This document shows positions 6,106-14,000 of a stretch of DNA of 17,691 nt, in pieces. How positions within the stretch are numbered: position 1 is the first letter of the stretch; each line of letters starts with the position of its first letter. The stretch lies in assembly GCA_028278755.1 (NCBI GenBank), contig JAPYOI010000248.1, forward strand, positions 1 through 17,691. Direction: 5' to 3'. A program made the translations under genes and the position numbers. A model generated the notes under the pieces. The model worked only from the letters and a program-made list of their open reading frames with translations, ran no database searches and was not told where the DNA came from. Origin of the DNA: Poriferisodalis multihospitum (GTDB lineage Bacteria; Actinomycetota; Acidimicrobiia; Acidimicrobiales; Poriferisodalaceae).

Positions 6106-8322
6106 ATGACTGACAACAGCACCACCGACGCAGCGACATCCGCCGCCGGCAGATGCCCAGTGCTGCACGACCAAGCAAACATGGGCTCACTCGCTAACCA
6201 GCAGTGGTGGCCCGAGCAGCTGAACCTGCGGCCCTTGGGCAAGAACTCGCCGCTGATCGACCCCACCGACGAGCAGTACGACTACGCCGCCGAGTTCGAG
6301 AGCCTCGACCTCGCCGCCGTCAAGGCCGACCTTGCGGCGGCCATGACCACCTCGCAGGAATGGTGGCCGGCCGACTTCGGCCACTATGGGCCGCTCATCA
6401 TCCGGATGGCGTGGCACAGCGCCGGCACCTACCGCATCCACGACGGCCGGGGAGGCGGCGGCTCGGGCACGCACCGCTTCGCACCGCTCAACAGCTGGCC
6501 CGACAACGCCAACCTCGACAAGGCCCGCCGGCTGCTGTGGCCGGTCAAGCAGAAGTACGGCCGCAAGATCTCCTGGGCCGACCTGATGATTCTGGCTGGC
6601 AACGTGGCACTGGAGTCGATGGGCTTCGAGACCTTCGGCTTCGGCGGCGGCCGAGAGGACGTGTGGGAGCCCGAGGAGGACATCTACTGGGGTCCCGAGA
6701 ACGTGTGGCTCGACGACGAGCGCTACAGCGGCGACCGGGATCTGGCGAATCCGCTCGGTGCCGTACAGATGGGCCTCATCTACGTGAACCCGGAGGGGCC
6801 GAACGGCACTCCCGACCCGCTCGCAGCAGCGCGGGACATCCGCGAGACGTTTGCCCGCATGGCCATGGACGACGAGGAGACCGTGGCGCTGATCGCCGGC
6901 GGTCACACCTTCGGCAAGACGCATGGCGCCGCTGACGGCGATGCCCACGTCGGCCCCGAGCCCGAAGGTGCTGCCCTCGAGGAACAGGGTCTGGGCTGGA
7001 CGAGCACGTTCGGCAGCGGCAAGGCCGGTGACGCGATCACCAGCGGGCTCGAAGGCATCTGGACGCCCACGCCGGTGGCGTGGGACAACTCGTTCTTCGA
7101 GGTCCTGTTCGGCTACGAGTGGGAGCTGTCCCAGAGCCCGGCAGGCGCCAACCAGTGGGTGCCGACCGATCCCGCTGCGGCCGACACCGTGCCCGATGCG
7201 CACGATCCGTCGAAGCGGCACGCGCCGGTGATGCTCACCACCGACCTGTCGCTGCGGATGGACCCCATCTACGAGCCCATCTCGCGACGGTTCCTCGAGC
7301 ATCCCGACGAGTTTGCGGACGCATTCGCCCGGGCATGGTTCAAGCTCACCCATCGCGACATGGGACCCGTTTCGCGCTACCTCGGACCGGAAGTCCCCGA
7401 CGAGCAGCTGATCTGGCAGGACCCGGTGCCGGCCGTCGACCACGAGCTGGTCGACGAGGCCGACATCGCAGCGCTCAAGACTGCGATTCTCGACTCGGGC
7501 CTGTCGGTATCGGAACTGGTGAAGGCGGCGTGGGCATCTGCGTCAACGTTCCGCGACAGCGACCTGCGAGGCGGCGCGAACGGCGCACGCATCCGGCTTG
7601 CTCCGCAGAATGGCTGGGAAGCCAACGACCCGGCCGAGCTGGCAGCCGTTCTCACAGCGCTTGAAGGAGTCCAGGCGGCGTTCAACAGCGCCCCGGACGG
7701 TGGCAAGCGGGTGTCGATGGCCGACCTGATCGTCCTCGGCGGGTGCGCCGGGGTGGAACAGGCCGCCCGCGCCGCTGGCCACGATGTCGTGGTTCCGTTC
7801 TCGCCGGGACGCAGCGATGCCTCGGCTGAGCAGACCGACGCCGAGTCGTTCGCCGTGCTGGAACCCACCGCTGACGGGTTCCGCAACTACTGGCGGGCCG
7901 ATGACAAGCGCCGTCCCGAGGTGATGCTGGTGGATCGGTCGAGCCTGCTGTCGTTGACGGCACCGGAGATGACGGTGCTGGTCGGCGGCTTGCGGGTGCT
8001 GGGTGCAAACACCGGCGGCTCGTCGCTGGGCGTGCTCACTGAGCGTGCCGGAGCGCTGACCAACGACTTCTTCGTGAACCTGCTGGACATGGCTACCGAC
8101 TGGCAGGTGTCCGACACCGAGCACACATACGAAGGCCATGACCGTGCCTCCGCCGACATCAAGTGGACAGCCAGCGCGGTTGACCTCGTGTTCGGCTCCA
8201 ACTCGCAGCTGCGGGCGATCGCCGAGGTCTACGGCAGCGACGACGCGGAGGCCAAGTTCGTGGCCGACTTCGTGGCGGCCTGGACGAAGGTCATGGACCT
8301 CGACCGGTTCGATCTGAGCTGA
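6106..8322 (+). CDS. katG: Catalase-peroxidase
   Basis: This 738-residue bifunctional haem enzyme breaks down hydrogen peroxide (catalase) and oxidises small substrates (peroxidase). The distal pocket is R100-M-A-W103-H104. The Met-Tyr-Trp cross-link residues are Trp103, Tyr226 (IYVNPEGPNG) and Met252. The proximal haem ligand is His267 in GGHTFGKTHG. DAITSG corresponds to the segment containing Ser315 of M. tuberculosis KatG. Both tandem peroxidase-like domains are present, so the gene is full length. AAGGAG lies five bases before the ATG. It is likely co-transcribed with furA. Confidence 0.97.
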   Translation: MTDNSTTDAATSAAGRCPVLHDQANMGSLANQQWWPEQLNLRPLGKNSPLIDPTDEQYDYAAEFESLDLAAVKADLAAAMTTSQEWWPADFGHYGPLIIRMAWHSAGTYRIHDGRGGGGSGTHRFAPLNSWPDNANLDKARRLLWPVKQKYGRKISWADLMILAGNVALESMGFETFGFGGGREDVWEPEEDIYWGPENVWLDDERYSGDRDLANPLGAVQMGLIYVNPEGPNGTPDPLAAARDIRETFARMAMDDEETVALIAGGHTFGKTHGAADGDAHVGPEPEGAALEEQGLGWTSTFGSGKAGDAITSGLEGIWTPTPVAWDNSFFEVLFGYEWELSQSPAGANQWVPTDPAAADTVPDAHDPSKRHAPVMLTTDLSLRMDPIYEPISRRFLEHPDEFADAFARAWFKLTHRDMGPVSRYLGPEVPDEQLIWQDPVPAVDHELVDEADIAALKTAILDSGLSVSELVKAAWASASTFRDSDLRGGANGARIRLAPQNGWEANDPAELAAVLTALEGVQAAFNSAPDGGKRVSMADLIVLGGCAGVEQAARAAGHDVVVPFSPGRSDASAEQTDAESFAVLEPTADGFRNYWRADDKRRPEVMLVDRSSLLSLTAPEMTVLVGGLRVLGANTGGSSLGVLTERAGALTNDFFVNLLDMATDWQVSDTEHTYEGHDRASADIKWTASAVDLVFGSNSQLRAIAEVYGSDDAEAKFVADFVAAWTKVMDLDRFDLS

Positions 8323-8370
8323 GCCACGCCGCAGGGAGCGGTACTACGTTGGGCGACAGGGGATGAACCC

Positions 8371-9204
8371 ATGACCCAACGTCAGCGACCGCTCATGATC
8401 GGCGCCACGGCGGCCGATCCGAAGCGAGCTGTCTTCATCTGGAACGCCATCCGCAAGTACTTCAACGAGGGCGGACTCGAAACGGAGTACGCGCTGTATT
8501 CCACCTACGACGCGCTGTGCGGTGCAGTGCTGGACGGTCACGTCGACATTGCGTGGAATGCCCCGATGGCGCACGCCCAGCTGCTGCTGCAGTCGCCGGG
8601 CACATGCCGGACGCTGGCGATGCGGGACACAGATGAGGACGTCCACTCTCTGATTGTCGCCCGAGCCGATGCCGCCATCGCCGATCTGGACGATCTGCGT
8701 GGGAGGCGGCTCGCCCTCGGCGTGGACATCTCCAGCGAGCTGTTCCTACTGCCCACGGCGCAGCTCGCCGAGGACGGTTTCGACATCACCTCAGACTGCG
8801 AGCTCGTCGAGCTCGAGGCCACCGAGTACTCCAACCTGCAGCGATGGGTGGACGACCGGACCATCTTCGGGGCCGTGATGGACGGCCGAGCCGACGCAGG
8901 CGTGATCTTCGAGCCGTGGCTCGGCTACCTGCTGCGCCGCCACGAGCTGGCTCCCGACGACATCGTCGAGGTGTGGCGTACGCGGCCCTACTGCCACTGC
9001 GCCTACACGTCGGGTCCCAGCCTGAGCGAAACCGACAGCAAACGGTTCGTCGAGCTCCTCGTGGCCATGGATCCCGAAGATCCCGACATTGCCGAGATGA
9101 TGCGCATGGAGCACCTCACCAAGTGGGTGCGAGCCACCGACGACGGCTGGAGCGACCTGATGGGCGCCGTCCGCAAGGCGGACCTCGTCGGCAAGATCTT
9201 CTGA
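8371..9204 (+). CDS. PhnD/SsuA-like substrate-binding protein without signal peptide
   Basis: The 277-residue protein has the periplasmic type II binding fold: a beta-strand start IGATAADPKRAVFIW, GHVDIAWNAPMAHAQ (about 56-70) and DLDDLRGRRLALG (about 105-117). These resemble PhnD-type phosphonate or phosphate binders. There is no hydrophobic leader or lipobox and no permease or ATPase gene nearby, so it probably works in the cytoplasm as a sensor, carrier or repurposed enzyme. The start ATG 8371 has AGGGG eight bases upstream; ATG 8363 ends at once. A possible -10 TACGTT (8345-8350) gives it a promoter separate from katG. It heads the plus-strand run that ends with the Sec-LDI gene. Confidence 0.7.
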   Translation: MTQRQRPLMIGATAADPKRAVFIWNAIRKYFNEGGLETEYALYSTYDALCGAVLDGHVDIAWNAPMAHAQLLLQSPGTCRTLAMRDTDEDVHSLIVARADAAIADLDDLRGRRLALGVDISSELFLLPTAQLAEDGFDITSDCELVELEATEYSNLQRWVDDRTIFGAVMDGRADAGVIFEPWLGYLLRRHELAPDDIVEVWRTRPYCHCAYTSGPSLSETDSKRFVELLVAMDPEDPDIAEMMRMEHLTKWVRATDDGWSDLMGAVRKADLVGKIF

Positions 9205-9227
9205 AACTGTCCAGGGAGGGACCGGAC

Positions 9228-10253
9228 ATGTCGAAACCTGGGCTGGGCCTACTGCTGGGCTTCGAGGACTCGATGGCCGATTTTGTCGAACTTGCTCGTG
9301 AAGGCGAGGCGGCGGGGATGGAGTCGATGTACACCGTGGAGGCCGGACGCAGCGCCTTCGTCTCCGCGGCAGCCGTGATCGCTGCCACCGAGCGGGTCAC
9401 CGTGGGCACCTACATCGCCAATGCGTATGCCCGCGAACCGTGGTTGACCGCAATCGCAGCTCGGGACCTCGACGAGATGAGCGGCGGACGGTTCACGCTC
9501 GGCCTCGGCACCGGCAATCGGCACTTCAACGACTGGTACATGGGAATCGACGACTTCCGGCCGCTGGGCAAGCTGCGCGACTACATCCAGATCGTGCGCA
9601 GCGCCGTGGCCGGCCGGGCGGGGGAGCCGGTGCGCTATGAGGGTGATCACCACCGCATCCGCTGGCGGGCCTCCTGGGAGCCCACACGTCCGTCGATTCC
9701 CGTCTACCTGTCGGCCTCTGGACCCAAGATGGTCCGCTTGGCGGGTGAGGTAGCCGACGGTGTCGGCGTCGGTGTGATGTCGTCGGTCGAGTTCATGCGC
9801 AACATCGTCCGGCCCGCGGCGCAACAGGCGGCTGACGAGGCTGGCCGTGACCCTGCCGGCGTGGGTTTCCTGATGGGTTCCTTCCTCAGCGTCAACGACG
9901 ACGAGGAGCTGGCTCGCAACGCCGCCAAGGCCACCATCTGCGGGTTGTTCCACCCCGTGCCGCACCCGTACTACGACTCGCAGCTCCGCCAGCTGGGTTT
10001 CGACGAGTTTGCCGACGCCGCAACCCGGTTGATGCCTCAAGGCCAGATTCGGGAGGCGATCGGCTTGGTGCCCGACGAGGTCGTCGACACCATGACTATC
10101 ACCGGCACGCCAGTCCAGTGCGCCAGCCGCATCTCCGACTACAGCGGCCTGACCTCGGAGATCATCCTGTTCCGGGTACCGCAACGCACCGATCCGCCGG
10201 GACTGGCCGGCTACGACTCACTGTTCGAGGTCGTCTCGCTCGCCGGAGCGTGA
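9228..10253 (+). CDS. LLM-class F420/flavin-dependent oxidoreductase
   Basis: The 341-residue protein has the luciferase-like TIM barrel: an LGLLLGFED first strand, TERVTVGTYIANAY (residues 54-67), DEMSGGRFTLGLGTGN (residues 82-97) and IPVYLSASGPKMVRLAGEVADG (written here as the usual flavin/F420 phosphate-binding region). The absence of an obvious FMN-monooxygenase partner makes an F420-dependent dehydrogenase or reductase plausible, but the cofactor is not proven. ATG 9228 has GGGAGGG seven bases upstream and is 23 bases after the PhnD-like stop, so these two genes form an operon. The Sec-LDI gene starts 69 bases further on. Confidence 0.85.
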   Translation: MSKPGLGLLLGFEDSMADFVELAREGEAAGMESMYTVEAGRSAFVSAAAVIAATERVTVGTYIANAYAREPWLTAIAARDLDEMSGGRFTLGLGTGNRHFNDWYMGIDDFRPLGKLRDYIQIVRSAVAGRAGEPVRYEGDHHRIRWRASWEPTRPSIPVYLSASGPKMVRLAGEVADGVGVGVMSSVEFMRNIVRPAAQQAADEAGRDPAGVGFLMGSFLSVNDDEELARNAAKATICGLFHPVPHPYYDSQLRQLGFDEFADAATRLMPQGQIREAIGLVPDEVVDTMTITGTPVQCASRISDYSGLTSEIILFRVPQRTDPPGLAGYDSLFEVVSLAGA

Positions 10254-10322
10254 GATCGTTGCCGTGGAGCCGCTGGAATCGAGCCAGGGCTAGCGTCGGG
10301 ACAGCTTGTCGAAAGGGATCCG

Positions 10323-11786
10323 ATGCTGTCTGACCGCAGCCTGGGATGGCTTCGCTACCTCGACCGCAAGGCCCACACCCCCGACGACTGGTCACGCGGC
10401 GGCCAGCCGCATCCCCACTGGGATGACCGCTCAGATCCGCCGATGGCCAGCTGGCATCGCTTCGATCTCGTCGACTCGTCCTACGCCCTCGGTCTGATGG
10501 CTCACCGCACCCCTGCGTGGACGGAACGCTACGTCGCCGTGTTGGACCAGCTCATCGAACGCCATACGGGCTGGTGGTCGGCGTCGGACTGGCTCACCCA
10601 ATTCGGCCCTGACCCGGACCGGGCGAACTACCCCGACGCCTACCGGCCATTCATCCCTCGCCATCTGTGGGGCGACTACGACGTGCCCGGCTGGACGGCC
10701 AATGGCATCGAGCCGTGGGGCATCCAGATGGACCCCGTCGCTGCCGACGGCATGCTCTTCTACAAGGGCTTCTTTTTGGTGCTGCTCGGCATACGCGAGA
10801 TGATCGCTGCCGAGAGCCGCTGGAACGAGCCGTTCGACATGATCCGCGACGGCGAGCACACGTTCACGTGGGCTCACTCGGAGATTGCCGCTCACCTGCG
10901 GCAGCAGTGGCTGGCCGCCCCGATCGGCTGCCACTGAGAGAACACCAAGATCTGGCCGTTCTGACTGGCCGGAGCCGGCCTCGGTCTGAGGCTTCACGAC
11001 AATCGCTACGGCACCGACCACCACCCCGCTGCGTTCGACCCATGGTGGGAATACGCCCGCGAGCACTACTTGGACCTGGTGGGCGAGGCCGAGCCCACGA
11101 CCACCACGATGTACTACGACCCACAGATCGACGTGCATCACCGTCTGCCAGTGCGAGCCGCGCTGACCACGGCGTTCTACGTGGCGCCCCAGCGGGCCGA
11201 CGAGGCCCGGCGCCTGTTCGACGCGGCCTGCCGGTCGGCACGGCTCGACCTGGACCTCGACCTGCCGCTGATTGCCGGCCGCGGGATCCCCTCATCGTTG
11301 CTGTTGGCCCGCGAGTGGGGCATGACCGACCTCGAAGAGCGGCTGGCAGCGGCCGTCGAAGCGTCCTACGAGCCGACCTGGGACCACGACCGGGGAGAGT
11401 TCACCTGGGGCATGGGGTTGAACGAGGAGTACCCCCGAGGCCAGTTCAACGCCTTCTTGGCCGCCGCTGAAGCCTGCGGGCCCCAGCGTTGGACAACGCT
11501 GTCAGCAGCGCCCTTGCAGCGCTGCCCGCAGGTGGTCGACGTCGACTTCCCCCGTGTTGCCTTGCGCCAGGCCGAATGGGCCGGCAGCACGCTGAAGCTC
11601 GGCTTGGCGCCGTTGCACGAGAATCCGACACAGACGACGATGTTCAGAATCGTTGGATCCGAAGCCGGACCATGGCGGATCACGGGACCCGAAAGCGCCA
11701 CCGTCACCCAGACCGATCACGGCCTGGTAGTCGATACGCCTCTCGTGACGGCCAAGATCGAACTGGCTCCTGCGGCTGTCGCATAG
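10323..11786 (+). CDS. Linalool dehydratase/isomerase-family selenoprotein with two in-frame UGA (Sec) codons
   Basis: Read through two UGA codons (10935-10937 and 10962-10964), this is one 487-residue protein ending at a TAG. Both halves match linalool dehydratase/isomerase (LDI). Before the UGAs are LWGDYD (115-120) and FYKGF (146-150). After them come GTDHHPAAF, RAALTTAF and LLLAREWG. The core reads GCH-U205-ENTKIWPF-U214, against the Castellaniella enzyme's C171-EPDNYFVQ-C180, so both UGAs fall on the catalytic cysteines with the same spacing of nine. LDI hydrates/dehydrates and isomerises monoterpene alcohols. The catalytic His129 of that enzyme appears to be Phe150 here, so the substrate probably differs. 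Cys203 sits two residues before U205. AAAGGG precedes ATG 10323. UGA is an ordinary stop elsewhere in the window. Annotation pipelines would split this into 204- and 238-residue fragments. Confidence 0.88.
10951..10973 (+). promoter_or_regulatory. SECIS-like hairpin for the first UGA of the LDI gene
   Basis: TCTGGCC (10951-10957) pairs with GGCCGGA (10967-10973), seven pairs with one G-U. The nine-base loop begins with G at 10958, 20 nt after UGA 10935-10937. Bacterial SECIS elements need a loop 16-37 nt downstream with a G in its first two positions, so it qualifies. The loop contains the second UGA. An alternative hairpin, GGCCG-GAGC-CGGCC (10968-10980 region), could compete. Confidence 0.55.
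10978..10992 (+). promoter_or_regulatory. SECIS-like hairpin for the second UGA of the LDI gene
   Basis: GCCTC (10978-10982) pairs perfectly with GAGGC (10988-10992) around the loop GGTCT (10983-10987); a G-U pair (10977/10993) can extend it. The loop begins 18 nt after UGA 10962-10964. A GGUCU loop is also at the tip of the E. coli fdhF SECIS that SelB binds, at nearly the same distance from its UGA. It does not overlap the upstream hairpin, so both can fold together. Confidence 0.7.
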
Positions 11787-11820
11787 TTCTGTTCAGCAGG
11801 CTCTGACGGGCGACACGCCG

Positions 11821-11840
11821 GAGCCCGAGACGACGGGCTC
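11821..11840. terminator. Hairpin between convergent genes, probable bidirectional terminator
   Basis: GAGCCCG and CGGGCTC form a perfect 7-bp stem with the loop AGACGA. It lies between the LDI stop (11786) and the aminotransferase stop, which it overlaps. No T-run follows on either strand, so it is a GC-rich stem-only terminator candidate. Confidence 0.5.
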
Positions 11841-12744
11841 AGTAGTCGATTGGCGTCGTCCAGCGGGGGTCGTCGTGGGCGTCCCAGTAGGCCTGACGGA
11901 GATGCATCGTGATCGGCCCGGGGGTTCCGTCTCCGAGCGGTTGACCGTCGATCGTCGTGACCGGCATGACGCCGCCGGCCGTGCTGGTCATGAACGCTTC
12001 GTCGGCTCGGCTGGCATCGGCGACCGGGATGGGGGCCACGTGGGTGGTCAGACCCTGCTCGGCGGCCAAGTCGAGGACGGTCCGGCGAGTGATGCCCTCC
12101 AGCACCCCGGCGTCGGGCGTGTACAGCTGACCGCCGGCAACAAGGAAGATGTTGAAGCCGGGACCCTCGGTGAGGTTCCCGTCGAGGTCAGGCAGTACGA
12201 CCACGCTGCCGCCGCGCTCGTGGGCCTCGAAAGCGCCGCGGGTCAGGTCGCCCCAGTGGAAGTTCTTGACCGTCGGGTCCACCGATGCAGTCGGGATGCG
12301 CACGGTGTCCTGGGCGATGATCAGGTGCGAGCCTGCCTCCTGCTTGTCGGGCTCGACGATCCAGATGTATGGGATGGCATAGGCGTAGAACCGGTTCTGG
12401 AACGACCACGGGCTGCGGCTGTCTCGGCTCGGCCGACCCCGTGTCGTGATCATGTCGACGTAGGACTCGCGCAGCCCTGATTTGCGCACGCACTCGGTGA
12501 GGATCTCGGTGATCTGCTCACGGTCGAGATCGAGGTCCATCTGGAGGCTCTTCATGCTGCGCTCGAAGCGGTCCAGGTGAGCGTCGAGCCGGAAGAACTT
12601 GCCGTTCCACACGGCGACGACGTCGTAGGTCACATCCGAGCGGCTGAAGCCCACGTCGAGCAGCGAGATCTTGGCGTCACGGATGGGCACGTACTCGCCG
12701 TCAACCCAGGCGCACCCCCGGCCGAACGGATTGTCACCGGTCAT
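11839..12744 (-). CDS. Class IV aminotransferase, (R)-selective amine transaminase-like
   Basis: This is a 301-residue fold-type IV PLP enzyme. The PLP lysine is Lys160 in DPTVKNFHWGDLTRG. The glycine-rich phosphate loops are LTEGPGFNIFLV and STAGGVMPVTT. GPITMHLRQAYWDAH and the ending IDY match the known (R)-selective omega-amine transaminases of Aspergillus terreus and Arthrobacter more closely than branched-chain or D-amino-acid aminotransferases. These move amino groups between chiral amines and keto acids such as pyruvate. ATG 12744 has GGAG seven bases upstream, overlapping the stop region of the redoxin gene 12 bases away, so the two form an operon. The natural substrate is unknown; the neighbourhood suggests a ketone or aldehyde from the nearby oxidoreductases. 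Confidence 0.87.
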   Translation of the reverse strand: MTGDNPFGRGCAWVDGEYVPIRDAKISLLDVGFSRSDVTYDVVAVWNGKFFRLDAHLDRFERSMKSLQMDLDLDREQITEILTECVRKSGLRESYVDMITTRGRPSRDSRSPWSFQNRFYAYAIPYIWIVEPDKQEAGSHLIIAQDTVRIPTASVDPTVKNFHWGDLTRGAFEAHERGGSVVVLPDLDGNLTEGPGFNIFLVAGGQLYTPDAGVLEGITRRTVLDLAAEQGLTTHVAPIPVADASRADEAFMTSTAGGVMPVTTIDGQPLGDGTPGPITMHLRQAYWDAHDDPRWTTPIDY

Positions 12745-12756
12745 TGAATGCTCCAG

Positions 12757-13938
12757 TCATTGGCCTTCGCCTCCGGTCTCGGTTCCGACGCGTCGGTCGA
12801 TCAGCCGCTGGAAGTGCTGTGCGCCATTCATGGCCGGCACCCGGCCGACGCCGGGGCCCATGTCGCCGAGCACCGGGAAGCCGGCTTCCACGCGGAAGCT
12901 GAACGGCATGGACTGGGGAAGGAAGCACTCGGTGTCGTCGCAGGCCTGCCAGCGAACCCGACCGCTGATCGTGACGAAGCGCCCCTCGTCGTCCTTCTGC
13001 ATCTTCCGTGCGTTCTGCGTCACGGGCAGCCGCAGCACCACGTCCCCCTCGTACACCTGCAGTGTCTCGCCCGAACCGGTGAGCGTCAGAGGTGACGTCG
13101 GCGGCGCTAGTAGCTCGTAGGACAGGATCCCGTCGAGGTCGTCGAGCTCGATGGCTGCGGCCACCAATCCGTCGGGCACAGGTTCGCCGTACAGGTGTTG
13201 GCCTTCGGGAACCCGGAACGTGGCGACGATCTGGCGCGTGACGCCCATCGGGAGCCGATCCCCGTCGATCCGAACGTCTGCCGAGACCCGGTCGGCAGGC
13301 TGTTCGTTGCTCGGGGCCGGAACCTCGAACTCATGGCCGAGTGCCGCCGCCAGCAGCTGCTCGGGACCGGAGCGCACAGCGAAGTTGTGCTCGAAGAACT
13401 TGGCCACGATGACCCCGTCGGCATCGATGACGTACGACCCGGGAAACGGAAGGCCGTACCAGGGGTGATCATCGGGCGGGATCAGCGTGTTCAGGATCCC
13501 GAACGACTTGATCACCTCGCTGTCGGGATCCGACAGCATCGTGAACGTCGTGTCATGCGCCTTGGCGTAGTCGGCCAGCGCATCGGGCTCGTCGTAGCTC
13601 AGTGCGTACAGCCGGACGCCCGCTGCCCGGAAGGCATCCATGCCTCGTTCCAGCTCGACCAGCTGGGTTCGGCACGGCGGTCACCACACCGCCGAGCGGT
13701 AGAAGACCACCACGGCAGGCTGGCCGGCCCGGTCGGCATGCACGTCGACCAGGCGCCCTGACTGATCGGTTGCAACGATGTCCGGCAAGCGCGATCCCAC
13801 CTCGGGGCCGGTCGGGAAGTCGCCCAGCGGGATCCGGCGACTCCCGTTGCCCGGCGGCTCGGGCATGTTGAAGCCCTCCGCGTCCTCGAAGTAGGGACCG
13901 TCCGAGGGTCCGCCTCGGGTGTCCACCTGGATGTCCAT
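12757..13938 (-). CDS. Selenocysteine-containing peroxiredoxin-like protein fused to a DsbD-N-like domain
   Basis: Read through one UGA (13681-13683), this is a 393-residue protein. Residues 52-200 are an AhpC/TSA thioredoxin fold: VVVFYRSAVW-U86-P-P-C89-RTQLVELE, then YALSYDE, MLSDPDSEVIKSFG and PGSYVIDADG. The UGA is exactly where peroxiredoxins and thioredoxins have the N-terminal active-site Cys, giving UxxC. Residues 215-351 resemble the N-terminal domain of thiol:disulfide interchange protein DsbD, including WQACDDTECFLP with Cys333 and Cys338. No signal peptide is visible. The likely role is a peroxidase or thiol/selenol-disulfide reductase. ATG 13938 has GGAG six bases upstream. A SECIS-like hairpin follows the UGA. 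Standard annotation would give an 85-residue orphan plus a truncated 294-residue redoxin. The aminotransferase follows. Confidence 0.88.
13650..13666 (-). promoter_or_regulatory. SECIS-like hairpin for the redoxin UGA
   Basis: On the minus strand CCAGCT and AGCTGG form a perfect 6-bp stem around the loop GGTCG. The loop starts 20 nt after the UGA at 13683-13681, within the bacterial SECIS window of 16-37 nt. The loop starts GGUC, the same four bases as the hairpin after the second UGA of the LDI gene and as E. coli fdhF, consistent with one SelB recognising both. Confidence 0.75.
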
Positions 13939-13988
13939 CGCCTGCTCCGATCGTGCGACGTGCGGTGCCGATCATTGCACGCCGGGGC

Positions 13989-13994
13989 TACGTT
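13989..13994 (+). promoter_or_regulatory. Candidate -10 element for the molybdenum hydroxylase gene
   Basis: TACGTT ends six bases before GTG 14001, the same TANNNT-N6-RTG layout as copA and furA. It supports the GTG start and a leaderless mRNA. No convincing -35 is visible; TTGCAC at 13975-13980 would leave a spacer of only eight bases. Confidence 0.45.
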
Positions 13995-14000
13995 GCGGCC

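Noticed and set aside
6187..7443. Long minus-strand open frame (418 residues) inside katG
   Set aside because: Antisense shadow of the intact catalase-peroxidase gene.
10967..10980. GGCCG-GAGC-CGGCC as the SECIS
   Set aside because: Its loop is only about 7 nt after UGA-2, too close; for UGA-1 it is within range but would disrupt both better-placed hairpins. It remains a competing fold.
10323..11786. LDI region as a pseudogene or as two separate genes (204 and 238 residues)
   Set aside because: Homology and coding-type base use run unbroken through both UGAs in one frame, the UGAs coincide with both catalytic Cys positions, and hairpins are correctly placed. The second fragment's first ATG/GTG would cut off conserved sequence.
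12757..13938. Redoxin region as a frameshift or a late-starting 294-residue gene
   Set aside because: No frame change is needed, only UGA read-through. Starting at 13641 would remove the active-site strand and the UPPC motif.
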